This document shows, piece by piece, positions 1 through 7,465 of a stretch of DNA of 20,293 bases. The stretch is taken from NCBI GenBank assembly GCA_017938645.1, contig JAGBBE010000190.1:1-20293 (forward strand), in the 5' to 3' direction. The notes under the pieces are model-generated. The model was not told the origin of the DNA and did not search any database. It worked only from the letters and a program-made list of their open reading frames with translations. The position numbers and the translations under genes were made by a program. Every line of letters begins with the position of its first letter. Position 1 is the stretch's first letter. Source of the DNA: Clostridia bacterium (GTDB taxonomy: Bacteria; Bacillota_A; Clostridia; Christensenellales; Aristaeellaceae).

Positions 1-2
1 CC

Positions 3-641
3 CGTCATCGCAAGATCATGGATCGTTACGATCCCGAAGGCCGCGTGGGTCTCATCGTTGACGAATGGGGCGCCTGGTACGACGTGGAGCCCGGTACCAA
101 TCCCGGCTTCCTCTATCAGCAGAACACCATGCGCGACGCCCTGCTCGCCGCAATGACGCTCAACATTTTCAACCGCAACTGCGACCGCGTGATCATGGCC
201 AATCTGGCCCAGACCGTGAATGTGCTGCAGTCCGTGGTGCTCACCGAGGGCGACCAGATGGTGCTCACGCCCACCTATCACGTCTTCGACCTGTACAAGG
301 CACATCAGAACGCGAAGGAGATTGACTGCTTCGTGCAGAGCGAAAAGGTCGGCGAAGATCAGTGGCAGATCGATCAGCTCACCGCTTCCGCCTCTGAAAA
401 GGACGGCGTGATCACGCTGACCGTGGCCAATCTGAGCGCTGACAAACCGGCGCAAATCAGCGTAGACGGCTTCGCCGCATCCAGCGTCAGCGGACGCATC
501 CTCAAGGGCGAAATCCATCAGTACAACGACTTTGGCTCCTCGCCGCTGTGCGTGGAGGACTTTGACGGTGCAAAGCTGGAGGATGGCGTGCTGATCATCA
601 GCCTGCCCGCGTGCAGCGTAGCCGCCATTGAGCTCAAGTGA
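3..641 (+). CDS. Alpha-L-arabinofuranosidase, GH51, C-terminal part (5' end outside window)
   Basis: The reading frame is already open at base 3, so the gene begins upstream and only about the last 212 residues are present. GH51 enzymes release terminal L-arabinofuranose from arabinan, arabinoxylan and related oligosaccharides. No signal can be judged without the N-terminus. The stretch VDEWGAWY (codons near bases 57-80) matches the GH51 strand carrying the catalytic nucleophile, the Glu codon being at 63-65. The following [29 protein letters not shown] and [14 protein letters not shown] stretches are typical of the end of the GH51 barrel, and the rest fits the C-terminal beta-sandwich. The stop codon overlaps the GTG start of the next gene, so the two are probably translationally coupled. 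The acid/base Glu lies upstream and cannot be checked. Confidence 0.93.
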   Translation, partial: RHRKIMDRYDPEGRVGLIVDEWGAWYDVEPGTNPGFLYQQNTMRDALLAAMTLNIFNRNCDRVIMANLAQTVNVLQSVVLTEGDQMVLTPTYHVFDLYKAHQNAKEIDCFVQSEKVGEDQWQIDQLTASASEKDGVITLTVANLSADKPAQISVDGFAASSVSGRILKGEIHQYNDFGSSPLCVEDFDGAKLEDGVLIISLPACSVAAIELK

Positions 642-892
642 AGCCTTTCTGCCGCCGCTGCCTATTGGAGGACATGCCCTCCGAGGCGGCGCTGATGGAA
701 AACATCCGCGATCTGATTGCACTTCTGCCTGACGAGCAGCGTGCCGGAGACGAGCTGCGTGCACAGCGGCTTTCCTGCTGCCGCGAGTGCGATCACCTTG
801 CCGACGGCACCTGCGTGCTGTGCGGCTGCTTTGTGGAACTGAGAGCCGCCAAGGCGCGTATGCGCTGTGCGCACGTGCCGCCGAAATGGTAA
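638..892 (+). CDS. Small cysteine-rich DUF6171-like protein
   Basis: 84 residues with a GTG start that overlaps the preceding stop (GTGA, 4 bp). Two cysteine clusters are visible: CRRC near residues 5-8 and a CREC...CVLCGCF group near residues 49-65, with a further Cys before the C-terminal PPKW. The pattern CRxCLLEDM, then an alpha-helical middle, then RLxCCxxCxxLxxGTCxxCGCFVExRAA is what I recall of the DUF6171 family of Firmicutes, often found next to carbohydrate genes. The four or more paired Cys suggest a zinc-binding or redox fold; the function is unknown. The cluster spacing argues for a real gene, not a chance overlap. No transmembrane segment is present. Confidence 0.82.
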   Translation: MKPFCRRCLLEDMPSEAALMENIRDLIALLPDEQRAGDELRAQRLSCCRECDHLADGTCVLCGCFVELRAAKARMRCAHVPPKW

Positions 893-910
893 ATAAGGAA
901 GCGTACAAAT

Positions 911-1831
911 ATGGAAAATATCGTTCTTGAGCTGAATTCCTCCCGCGCTGAAATCTGCGCGGACATGGGCTGCAACTGCATCAGCTACATCACCGAAGGC
1001 TGTGAACTGATGCGCAGACCCGCTTCTCCCGAAGTGCACCGCAATGCGCCAAACGTCTACGGCGTTCCCCTCCTGTTTCCGCCCAACCGCATCCGCGGCG
1101 GACGCTTTACGTTTGACGGACGCGAGTACCAGCTGCCCATCACCGAGCCTGAGCGCGGCAATTTCATTCACGGCACGCTGAGCGAAACGGCCTTTGACGT
1201 TGTGGAGCAAACTGCCGCCTCTGTTATGCTCCGCTATGAGGCCACAGAGGATAAACCCTACCTCACCTTCCCCCACGCTTTCGACATCGTGGTTCGCTGG
1301 GAGCTGAAGGAGGATGGACTGCATCACACGGTCACGGCAACCAACCGCAGTCAGAGCCGCATGCCGGTCGGCGTGGGCTTCCACACAGCGCTGAATGCCT
1401 ATTTCATGCCGGACGACCGCGAGCCATCGCATTACCGCATCCGTCTGTCCTCCGAGGAAGAAATCGTCAACGGTCCTCCGATGTTCATCCCTACCGGTGA
1501 ACGCAAACGCGATACGGAGCTTCTGACTCTGCTCAACGGCGAAGGCTATCAGCCGCAGGGCGAATACATGTCGCGCCACCTTCTGCGCGGCGACGGCGGC
1601 GCGCAGCTGGTTCATCTGCCTTCAGGGCGCAGCGTGCACTACGATGTATCAGACGCGCTTCGCTACTGGGTTCTGTGGAACGGAAACGGCACACAGGGCT
1701 TTGTGTGCCCCGAACCGCAGACATGGATGATTGATGCGCCGAATCAGTCGCAGGATACCGAAAAGAGCGGCTTCCGCGCGCTGGAACCCGGCGAAAGCCT
1801 GACCGTACAGACCCATCTTTATCTCAGGTAA
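911..1831 (+). CDS. Aldose 1-epimerase (GalM-like)
   Basis: A 306-residue cytoplasmic protein of the aldose 1-epimerase family, which interconverts alpha and beta anomers of free sugars. Family landmarks are in order: PNRIRGG near residues 58-64 (substrate-binding Arg), FIHG with His87, VGFHTALN with His158 as the likely general acid, and VCPEPQTW near residue 268 carrying the catalytic Glu. The length is typical. It starts 18 bp after the DUF6171-like gene behind AAGGA, and a strong terminator follows its stop, so it is the last gene of the arabinofuranosidase transcript. The context suggests it handles sugars released by that enzyme, but the sequence does not tell which sugar. It could instead be a hexose-6-phosphate epimerase-like member. 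Confidence 0.88.
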   Translation: MENIVLELNSSRAEICADMGCNCISYITEGCELMRRPASPEVHRNAPNVYGVPLLFPPNRIRGGRFTFDGREYQLPITEPERGNFIHGTLSETAFDVVEQTAASVMLRYEATEDKPYLTFPHAFDIVVRWELKEDGLHHTVTATNRSQSRMPVGVGFHTALNAYFMPDDREPSHYRIRLSSEEEIVNGPPMFIPTGERKRDTELLTLLNGEGYQPQGEYMSRHLLRGDGGAQLVHLPSGRSVHYDVSDALRYWVLWNGNGTQGFVCPEPQTWMIDAPNQSQDTEKSGFRALEPGESLTVQTHLYLR

Positions 1832-1840
1832 AATCGAAAC

Positions 1841-1887
1841 CGCCCTGCTTTCATGCGTTCAGAAAGCAGGGCGTCTGTTTTATTTTT
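1841..1887 (+). terminator. Rho-independent terminator after the epimerase gene
   Basis: A perfect 12-bp stem pairs 1841-1852 with 1862-1873 around a 9-base loop and is followed by a T-rich run to 1887. It closes the plus-strand operon. On the minus strand the hairpin lies just past the flippase stop at 1880 with a weaker T tract, so it may act in both directions. Confidence 0.92.
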
Positions 1888-3319
1888 TGCGTCGGGAAGT
1901 CAAAAGACCAAGCAGCTGTTTCACCCGTCCCGTGGGCAGGCCGAGAATCAAAAACACTGCCAGTGCGATACAGCCCTTTACAAACAGGCTCAGCAGCATG
2001 CTGCTGATTTCAATGGGAATCAGCGCAATCAGGCAGGCCATGACTGCTGCATACAGGCCCTCGAACCAGAAGCTTTTAAGGAAATCCACATACGAGGCAT
2101 TCAGCGTTTTGCCAATCAGCCCGTGATAGTCAATGACAAACCGCAGATACTGCCCAAGCGTCACGCACACCGCAACCATCTGCAGATTCTGCGTTGCCGC
2201 GCCCAGCACAATCAGCACAATGGTCGTAGAGAAATACACCGCCGCGCGGCCAAACATGCGTCTGGTGTCGCCCACGCTCTGATAGATGGCGCTCGCGCTG
2301 GTCACCAGAAGCTGCGGCCAGATTGCCAGACTCAGCAGCCGGAACACCGGCACCGCATGTGTCCACTGTCCGCCAAAGAACAGAAGCACCGCCTCCCGGC
2401 TCCCCCAGAACAGCACCGCCGCAACCAACACACCTATGCACGAAAGCGGTGAGAGCACCTTTTTGTAGGCGCGGTAGATATACTGTCTGTCCTTTTGATG
2501 CTCTGAAAGCAGCGGCACCAGCAGCGGATTGAGTCCGTAGCTGGTGATGTTCTGCACCGGATAGGTCATCAGCTTGTGCGCCTTCTCGTAATGCGCCAGA
2601 AGATTGCTGCCCATCAGCTTGCCGATCAGAAGCGAGTCGGTGTTGTTGGCGAAGTATCTGAGCAGGTTATAGAGAAACTGGTAGGACGTAAATGAGAACA
2701 CCTTGCGCAGGCTCTCCACGCGGAACCGGAAGCGGAAGCGGAGTCCAGCCGTGGATACATTCCAGACAAAAGCCACCAGCGGCGGAATGAGGGTCTGAAA
2801 GATGATTGCATAATAACTCAGTCCGCTTTTGGCCATAAGGATGGGAATCAGGCAGGAGAGAACACCCGCTGCGAGCATTCTCAAACCGGAATTCCAAAAT
2901 CGCTTTTGACGCATGATCTGCGCGTGCGGAACCGTGTTGAGCGACGTAAACAGCACCTGCAGAGAAAGTACCGCGCAGACCTTGTAATAAACAGGATTGC
3001 CGTAAAATGCAGACAGCGGACCGCCCAGCAGAGCAAAAAGCACCGCCATCAGAAATGAAAAATACACCGAAAAGCTGAAGATCCCATTGATATCCTCATC
3101 AGTCAGTTCCCGGTTCTGCACCACCGCCGTGCCGTATCCCAGATCGGTCAGCACCGTAAAAAGCGCGGTGAAGGCCACTGTTACCGAGACGATACCATAT
3201 TCCGACGGGGTCAGCAGACGCGAAAGCACCGCCGTAGTTACAAGCGAAATCACCAGATTTGAATATTTGGCTGCGCCCCAAAATAACGTCTTCCACTTCA
3301 AATGCTGATTCATCATCAT
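1880..3319 (-). CDS. Polysaccharide flippase (Wzx-like, MOP/PST family)
   Basis: About 479 residues with roughly 12 hydrophobic segments along the whole length and a positively charged C-terminus (TSRRKK). The N-terminal stretch KTLFWGAAKYSNLVISLVTTAVLSRLLTPSEYGIVSV is the classic start of lipopolysaccharide/teichuronic-acid type translocases. These flip lipid-linked oligosaccharides across the cytoplasmic membrane for capsule or exopolysaccharide assembly. The frame is open up to a TTG at 3361, but the best promoter puts transcription start near 3364, which would leave that codon leaderless, so I chose the first ATG of an ATGATGATG run (3319; 3316 or 3313 equally possible). The ribosome binding site there is weak. 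No glycosyltransferase neighbour is visible, so the substrate is unknown. Confidence 0.87.
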   Translation of the reverse strand: MMMNQHLKWKTLFWGAAKYSNLVISLVTTAVLSRLLTPSEYGIVSVTVAFTALFTVLTDLGYGTAVVQNRELTDEDINGIFSFSVYFSFLMAVLFALLGGPLSAFYGNPVYYKVCAVLSLQVLFTSLNTVPHAQIMRQKRFWNSGLRMLAAGVLSCLIPILMAKSGLSYYAIIFQTLIPPLVAFVWNVSTAGLRFRFRFRVESLRKVFSFTSYQFLYNLLRYFANNTDSLLIGKLMGSNLLAHYEKAHKLMTYPVQNITSYGLNPLLVPLLSEHQKDRQYIYRAYKKVLSPLSCIGVLVAAVLFWGSREAVLLFFGGQWTHAVPVFRLLSLAIWPQLLVTSASAIYQSVGDTRRMFGRAAVYFSTTIVLIVLGAATQNLQMVAVCVTLGQYLRFVIDYHGLIGKTLNASYVDFLKSFWFEGLYAAVMACLIALIPIEISSMLLSLFVKGCIALAVFLILGLPTGRVKQLLGLLTSRRKK

Positions 3320-3370
3320 CCAAACAGGACATATCAAAATTGTCCCGCATTCCTTTCTCAAGACCCTTCC

Positions 3371-3399
3371 ATTTTACTACAACGCTATCAGACCGTCAA
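3371..3399 (-). promoter_or_regulatory. Promoter of the flippase gene
   Basis: Reading the minus strand, TTGACG (3399-3394), a 17-bp spacer and TAAAAT (3376-3371). It lies back to back with the transporter promoter on the plus strand. Confidence 0.6.
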
Positions 3400-3412
3400 T
3401 CTTGGCAAAACT

Positions 3413-3441
3413 TCGACATTTTCCTCCATCTGTGCTATAAT
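3413..3441 (+). promoter_or_regulatory. Promoter of the EamA transporter gene, extended -10
   Basis: TCGACA at 3413-3418, a 17-bp spacer and TATAAT at 3436-3441, preceded by a TG dinucleotide (3433-3434), forming an extended -10. A strong AAGGAGG follows about 12 bases before the ATG at 3475. Confidence 0.78.
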
Positions 3442-3474
3442 GGGCTATTCTTTTTTCCAAGGAGGCCCACAGGC

Positions 3475-4311
3475 ATGTTTTTCTTTCTGATGGCCGTTCT
3501 CACCAGCGCGCTGGTTTCCATTTTGATGCGTGTGAGCGAAAAGCACGTGCGCAACAACATCACCATGCTGGCCGCGAACTACGCCATGTGCATGGTTTTA
3601 GCCTTTCTCTACGTACCTGGTCTGAATCCTTTTCCCGTGTCCGATCCCTTGGGACGGGCGATGCTCATGGGCGTGCTCAACGGCTTCTTCTATCTCAGCG
3701 GCTTTGTAATGCTTAACTGGAATATCCGCAAAAACGGCATGGTGCTCTCCGCTACCTTTATGAAGCTGGGTGTGCTGGTGCCTACGATCATGGCGGTACT
3801 CTTCTTTGGCGAGGTTCCCACCTTCCTGCAGGTCATCGGCATCCTTGCCGCCCTTGCCGCCATTGTGCTGATCCGTTCTGAGAAAGGCACAAACAAAATA
3901 CAGAGCAGTCTGGGACTTCTCATGCTTCCGCTCGTTGGCGGCATGGCCGACGGCATGTCGAAGGTCTATGAGGTGTATGGCTCCTCCCAGCTCAACAGTC
4001 ACTTCCTGCTGTACACCTTTGCTACGGCCTTTGTGCTGTGCATGGCGCTTACTTTTGTAAAGCATCAATCAGCCACAGCAAAGGACATTTTGTTCGGTCT
4101 CCTCATCGGCGTGCCCAACTACTTTACCTCCCGCTTTCTGCTGCTGTCTCTGAAGAACATTCCGGCTATCGTCGCCTATCCCGGCTACAGCGTGGGAACC
4201 ATCGTGCTGGTAACGCTGGCAGGTGTTGCATTCTTCAAAGAAAAGCTCAGCCGCAGGCAGATGGCAGCCCTGGCGGTGATCATGGCTGCGCTGGCGATGC
4301 TCAACCTGTAA
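3475..4311 (+). CDS. EamA/DMT-family transporter
   Basis: 278 residues from the ATG at 3475, selected because it follows AGGAGG and lies downstream of a good extended -10 promoter; the frame extends further upstream but would precede the promoter. Around ten hydrophobic segments fall in two halves, the second half ending with a pattern typical of drug/metabolite transporters: a Pro-rich AIVAYPGYSVGTIVLVTLAGVAFFKEKLS stretch and a final MAALAVIMAALAMLNL helix. Such proteins sit in the cytoplasmic membrane and export or import small metabolites. The substrate cannot be read from sequence. The first half also holds a FFGEVPTFLQVIGILAALAAIVLI segment, the usual end of an EamA repeat. It appears monocistronic. 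Confidence 0.85.
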   Translation: MFFFLMAVLTSALVSILMRVSEKHVRNNITMLAANYAMCMVLAFLYVPGLNPFPVSDPLGRAMLMGVLNGFFYLSGFVMLNWNIRKNGMVLSATFMKLGVLVPTIMAVLFFGEVPTFLQVIGILAALAAIVLIRSEKGTNKIQSSLGLLMLPLVGGMADGMSKVYEVYGSSQLNSHFLLYTFATAFVLCMALTFVKHQSATAKDILFGLLIGVPNYFTSRFLLLSLKNIPAIVAYPGYSVGTIVLVTLAGVAFFKEKLSRRQMAALAVIMAALAMLNL

Positions 4312-4343
4312 TCTGATGGAACTTTTGAACACTTTGCGACGAT

Positions 4344-4405
4344 AATGTACAACAGAAAAACACTTCATGTGCTGTTTGTACATTTAGACCCGTAGTTTGT
4401 ACATT
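4344..4405. promoter_or_regulatory. Three phased TGTACA sites, candidate operator
   Basis: AATGTACAAC (4344-4353) is an inverted copy of the core of two direct repeats, GTTTGTACATT at 4374-4384 and 4395-4405. The palindromic TGTACA cores start at 4346, 4377 and 4398, that is 31 and 21 bp apart, close to three and two helical turns. The last copy touches the -35 box at 4404. The binding protein is unknown. Confidence 0.5.
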
Positions 4406-4432
4406 GACTTTCCCTGCGAAAACCGCTAGAAT
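4404..4432 (+). promoter_or_regulatory. Promoter of the T-box operon
   Basis: TTGACT at 4404-4409, a 17-bp spacer and TAGAAT at 4427-4432. Transcription would begin near 4439, at the base of T-box stem I. Confidence 0.8.
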
Positions 4433-4435
4433 ATC

Positions 4436-4720
4436 CGGCAAGGGCGATGAGGGAGAGTACCCCGGCAAATACCTCGTTTCAGAGAAGTGGCGGTTGGTGC
4501 AAGCCACGAACGCGGAAGCCGGTCAGTATCTGTATCTCCTGAGCCGGAAGGAAGAAAGCTCACTGAGCCGTAGAACCTTCCCGTGATTGCTGCGTGAATG
4601 CATAGGGCTTGATGGAGCCCAAGAGGTGGCGGCAGTTTGCCGCAATTTGAGTGGTACCGCGGGTATTGTGCTTACAACGCTCGTCTCAAAGTATTTCTTT
4701 CTTTGAGATGGGCGTTTTTA
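4436..4720 (+). promoter_or_regulatory. T-box leader (tRNA-sensing riboswitch)
   Basis: All main T-box parts can be traced. Stem I is closed by CCGGC (4436-4440) with GCCGG (about 4543-4547), followed by a kink-turn (GATGA with TGAG) and a lower helix GGAGA/TCTCC. Next come the AGTA of the specifier loop, an upper helix CCGGC/GCCGG, an AGAGA bulge and a GGTTGGTG distal loop between GTGGC and GCCAC. Stem III (GGGCTT-GATG-GAGCCC, about 4605-4620) follows, then the T-box GAGTGGTACCGCGG at 4649-4662 and a terminator. The UGGU of the T-box should pair with an ACCA tRNA end, so a tRNA with A at position 73 (for example Leu, Ile, Val). The specifier loop (about 4523-4534) is longer than usual and its triplet is not certain. 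The 4312-4746 gene gap holds the operator, promoter and this leader. Confidence 0.95.
4676..4720 (+). terminator. T-box regulated terminator hairpin
   Basis: A 16-bp stem pairs 4676-4691 with 4701-4716, with two G-U pairs, around a 9-base loop and followed by T-rich sequence. It lies immediately after the T-box motif and before the first gene, as expected for tRNA-dependent antitermination. Confidence 0.92.
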
Positions 4721-4746
4721 TATTTGATCAGGAAAGGAAGGAACCG

Positions 4747-5409
4747 ATGGACTTCAAACGCCTCCTTCTTTTAAGCGGACACTACGGAAGCGGCAAAACG
4801 AACATCGCCGTAAACCTTGCTTTTCATCTGAAAAAGCAGTGCGAACGCGTGACCATTGCCGACGTGGATATAGTCAATCCCTACTTCCGCACCGCAGACT
4901 CCCGTCAGGCTCTGGACGCAGCCGGCATCCGGCTGATTGCCTCCGGCTTTGCCGGTTCAAACGTGGATCTTCCTGCTCTTCCGGCGGACATCTACGGCCT
5001 GACTGCCGACCGGGGACAGACCGCCGTCATCGACGTAGGCGGCGACGATCGGGGCGCGCTGGCGCTGGGCAGGCTGAGAGATGAGATTCTTGCGGAAAAT
5101 AACTACGAGATGCTCTTCGTGATCAACCGTTTCCGTCCGCTGACGAGAACGGCTGAAATGACCATTGAGGTCATGCGGGAAATCGAAGCGGCGGGCGGAA
5201 TTCCCTTTACCGCCGTCGTCAACAACTCCAACCTCGGCGAAGAAACCACGGCAGAGGATGTGCTTTCCTCCGGGGCCTATGCTCAGGAAGTCTGCAATCT
5301 CACCGGTCTTCCTCTGAAAATGACCACCGTTAACGAAAACCTGTATCCGCAGCTGGAAGGAAAGATCGAAAATCTCTTCCCGCTCCGGCTGCAAGAGAAG
5401 ATCAAATAA
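4747..5409 (+). CDS. P-loop ATPase (ParA/MinD/CooC-like) of the oxidoreductase operon
   Basis: 220 residues from the ATG at 4747, which follows AGGAAGG; the longer open frame would begin inside the leader terminator. The Walker A motif GHYGSGKT is at residues 11-18, followed by the switch-like DVDIVNPYFRT and the DVGGDDRGALALGR motif starting near residue 96. Related ATPases of the SIMIBI class help insert metals or cofactors (CooC, NifH-like maturation factors) or partition DNA. Being the first gene ahead of a ferredoxin and 2-oxoacid oxidoreductase subunits, it may help assemble or activate that iron-sulfur/TPP complex, but this is inferred from position only. No partition gene partner is present, which argues against a chromosome-segregation role. 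Confidence 0.85.
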   Translation: MDFKRLLLLSGHYGSGKTNIAVNLAFHLKKQCERVTIADVDIVNPYFRTADSRQALDAAGIRLIASGFAGSNVDLPALPADIYGLTADRGQTAVIDVGGDDRGALALGRLRDEILAENNYEMLFVINRFRPLTRTAEMTIEVMREIEAAGGIPFTAVVNNSNLGEETTAEDVLSSGAYAQEVCNLTGLPLKMTTVNENLYPQLEGKIENLFPLRLQEKIK

Positions 5410-5424
5410 AAGGAGCGTATCATT

Positions 5425-5631
5425 ATGGCAAAGCTGACCATCCGCACCGAGCGCTGCAAAGGCTGCGGCCTGTGCGTAAATGCCTGCCCCAAGAAGATTC
5501 TGGTGCTGGCACAGGACAAGATCAACGCCAAGGGTCATCACCCGGCGGAGATCACCGATCAGGAAAAATGCATCGCCTGCGCCTTCTGCGCAACGATGTG
5601 TCCCGACTGCGTGATTACGGTAGAAAGGTAA
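5425..5631 (+). CDS. vorD: 2x[4Fe-4S] ferredoxin subunit of 2-oxoacid oxidoreductase (delta)
   Basis: 68 residues with two complete cluster motifs: Cys11-Cys14-Cys17-Cys21Pro and Cys49-Cys52-Cys55-Cys59Pro. This is the layout of bacterial-type 2[4Fe-4S] ferredoxin domains, here with an insertion of about 27 residues between the motifs, typical of the separate delta subunit of VOR/KOR/POR complexes. It carries electrons from the TPP centre of the beta subunit to external ferredoxin, or back when the enzyme carboxylates. It starts behind GGAG 15 bp after the ATPase gene and ends 9 bp before the alpha subunit. The gene symbol follows the VOR naming and could as well be korD. Confidence 0.92.
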   Translation: MAKLTIRTERCKGCGLCVNACPKKILVLAQDKINAKGHHPAEITDQEKCIACAFCATMCPDCVITVER

Positions 5632-5640
5632 GGTATCAAC

Positions 5641-6711
5641 ATGGCTGAGAAAGTTTTGATGAAAGGCAACGAAGCCATCGCGGAAGCCGCCATCACCGCC
5701 GGCTGCCGTCATTATTTCGGCTATCCCATCACTCCCCAGACCGAAGTGGCCGCTTACATGGCCAAGCGTATGCCCAAAATCGGCGGCACCTTCCTGCAGG
5801 CCGAAAGCGAAATCGCGGCCATCAACATGGTTTACGGCGTGGCCGGCACCGGCATGCGCGTGATGACCTCCTCCTCCAGCCCGGGAATTTCTCTCAAGAC
5901 CGAGGGCTTGAGCTACATGGCCGGCGCTGATCTGCCTGCGCTGGTGGTCAATGTCCAGCGCGGCGGCCCGGGTCTGGGCGGCATTCAGCCCTCCCAGTCG
6001 GACTACTTCCAGGCCACCAAGGGCGGCGGACACGGCGACTACCGCATGATCGTGCTTGCTCCCGCCAGCGTGCAGGAGATGGCCGATTTGACCATGAAGG
6101 GTTTTGATCTGGCCGACAAGTACCGCATGACCGCCATGATCCTCGCCGACGGCACCATGGGCCAGATGATGGAGCCTGTGGAAATCAAGGCTCCTGAAAA
6201 GCAGGACTTTGACAAGAGCTGGGCCGTGACCGGCACCAAGGGCCAGCGCAAGCACAACATCATCAATTCTCTGTTCCTCGATCCTGCCGCTCTGGAAAAG
6301 CAGAATGTGCTCCGCTTTGAGCGCTACAAGCAGATCGAAGAAAACGAAGTAATGTATGAAAGCTACATGATGGATGACGCAGACGTATGCGTGGTTGCCT
6401 TCGGCATCGCCGCCCGCGTGGCCAAGAACGCCATCGTGGAAGCCCGCAAGAGCGGCGTGAAGGTCGGCCTGATCCGTCCCATCACCCTGTGGCCGTTCCC
6501 CTCCAAGGTTCTCAAGGAGGCCGCCCAAACCTGCAAGAGCTTTGTATCCGTGGAACTGAGCATGGGTCAGATGATCGACGACGTCCGCGCCGCCATCGAA
6601 TACAGCCGTCCTGTGAGCCTGTGCAGCCGTACCGGCGGCATCATTCCCTCTCCCGAAGAAGTTTATGAAAGCATCCTCACCGCCGCAAAGATTGGAGGCA
6701 CGAAAGAATGA
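5641..6711 (+). CDS. vorB: 2-oxoacid:ferredoxin oxidoreductase, alpha subunit (VorB/KorA type)
   Basis: 356 residues, the usual length for the stand-alone alpha subunit. It begins MAEKVLMKGNEAIAEAAITAGCRHYFGYPITPQTE, the hallmark N-terminus of this family (GNEA/GYPITP). The pyrimidine-binding domain I follows with EAESEIAAINMVYGVAGTG-like and TSSSSPGISLKTEG stretches and the conserved VNVQRGGPGLGG. The C-terminal half (VCVVAFGIAARVAKNAI, GLIRPITLWPFP) is the transketolase-C like domain. With the beta, gamma and ferredoxin subunits it interconverts a 2-oxoacid plus CoA with acyl-CoA, CO2 and reduced ferredoxin. Substrate choice (branched-chain, 2-oxoglutarate or aryl) cannot be read off; the adjacent aminotransferase favours branched-chain. 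It overlaps the next gene by ATGA. Confidence 0.92.
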   Translation: MAEKVLMKGNEAIAEAAITAGCRHYFGYPITPQTEVAAYMAKRMPKIGGTFLQAESEIAAINMVYGVAGTGMRVMTSSSSPGISLKTEGLSYMAGADLPALVVNVQRGGPGLGGIQPSQSDYFQATKGGGHGDYRMIVLAPASVQEMADLTMKGFDLADKYRMTAMILADGTMGQMMEPVEIKAPEKQDFDKSWAVTGTKGQRKHNIINSLFLDPAALEKQNVLRFERYKQIEENEVMYESYMMDDADVCVVAFGIAARVAKNAIVEARKSGVKVGLIRPITLWPFPSKVLKEAAQTCKSFVSVELSMGQMIDDVRAAIEYSRPVSLCSRTGGIIPSPEEVYESILTAAKIGGTKE

Positions 6712-7460
6712 TCGTTTTTGAAAAGCCCAAGGCACTTTTGGACGTGCCTTTCCACTACTGCCCCGGCTGTACCCACGGCATCGTACACCGTCTGGTAGCC
6801 GAGGTCATCGACGAACTGGGCATTGAGGGCCGCACCATCGGCGTGGCTCCCGTAGGCTGCTCGGTTATGGCTTACGATTACTTTACCTGCGACATGGTGG
6901 AAGCCGCCCACGGCCGCGCTCCTGCTGTTGCCACCGGCCTCAAGCGCGCCAACCCTGAAGAGCATGTGGTCTTCACCTATCAGGGTGACGGCGACCTTGC
7001 CTCCATCGGCACGGCTGAAACCGTTCACGCCGCTGCGCGCAACGAGAATATCACCATCATCTTCATCAACAATGCCATTTACGGCATGACCGGCGGCCAG
7101 ATGGCTCCCACCTCTCTGCCCGGTCAGGTCACGCAGACCTCTCCCTACGGCCGCGATACCAAGGCCTGCGGCTTCCCGGTACGCGTGTGCGAAATGCTCG
7201 CTACGCTCGACGGCCCTGAGTATCTCGAGCGCGTGGCTGTCAACAATGTCAAGAACGTCCGCAACGCCAAGAAGGCCATCAAAAAGGCTTTCCAGAACCA
7301 GCTCGACAGCAAGGGCTTCTCGCTGGTCGAGGTCATCTCCACCTGCCCCACCAACTGGGGCATGACGCCTCAGAAGGCGCTGGAATGGGTGGATGAAAAG
7401 ATGATCCCCTACTATCCGCTGGGCGTGTACAAGGACCGCAGCGCTGCCAAGGAGGACTGA
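6708..7460 (+). CDS. vorA: 2-oxoacid:ferredoxin oxidoreductase, beta (TPP-binding) subunit
   Basis: 250 residues. The thiamine diphosphate/Mg motif is complete: GDGDLASIG at residues 93-101 and NNAIYG at 121-126, followed by MTGGQMAPTS. The N-terminal FHYCPGCTHG and VGCSV match the beta subunit of KOR/VOR enzymes. It overlaps the alpha gene by 4 bp, so the two should be made in equal amounts. The beta subunit holds the active site where the 2-oxoacid is decarboxylated or an acyl group is carboxylated. The family also includes 2-oxoglutarate and indolepyruvate enzymes, so the substrate is assigned by context only. Confidence 0.92.
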   Translation: MIVFEKPKALLDVPFHYCPGCTHGIVHRLVAEVIDELGIEGRTIGVAPVGCSVMAYDYFTCDMVEAAHGRAPAVATGLKRANPEEHVVFTYQGDGDLASIGTAETVHAAARNENITIIFINNAIYGMTGGQMAPTSLPGQVTQTSPYGRDTKACGFPVRVCEMLATLDGPEYLERVAVNNVKNVRNAKKAIKKAFQNQLDSKGFSLVEVISTCPTNWGMTPQKALEWVDEKMIPYYPLGVYKDRSAAKED

Positions 7461-7465
7461 CTGAT

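Noticed and set aside
3320..3361. TTG start at 3361 for the flippase gene
   Set aside because: The best promoter puts the transcript start at about 3364, leaving no leader, and the extra residues (RKECGTILICPVW) do not fit the family start.
4523..4534. Cysteine as the amino acid sensed by the T-box
   Set aside because: TGT fits by strict alignment, but the T-box UGGU pairs with an A73 tRNA and tRNA-Cys has U73; the operon content also points to branched-chain amino acids. Kept as an open question.
4957..6735. A 592-codon minus-strand frame across the ATPase, ferredoxin and VOR alpha genes
   Set aside because: It crosses three well-supported plus-strand genes and their ribosome binding sites and shows no recognisable domain.
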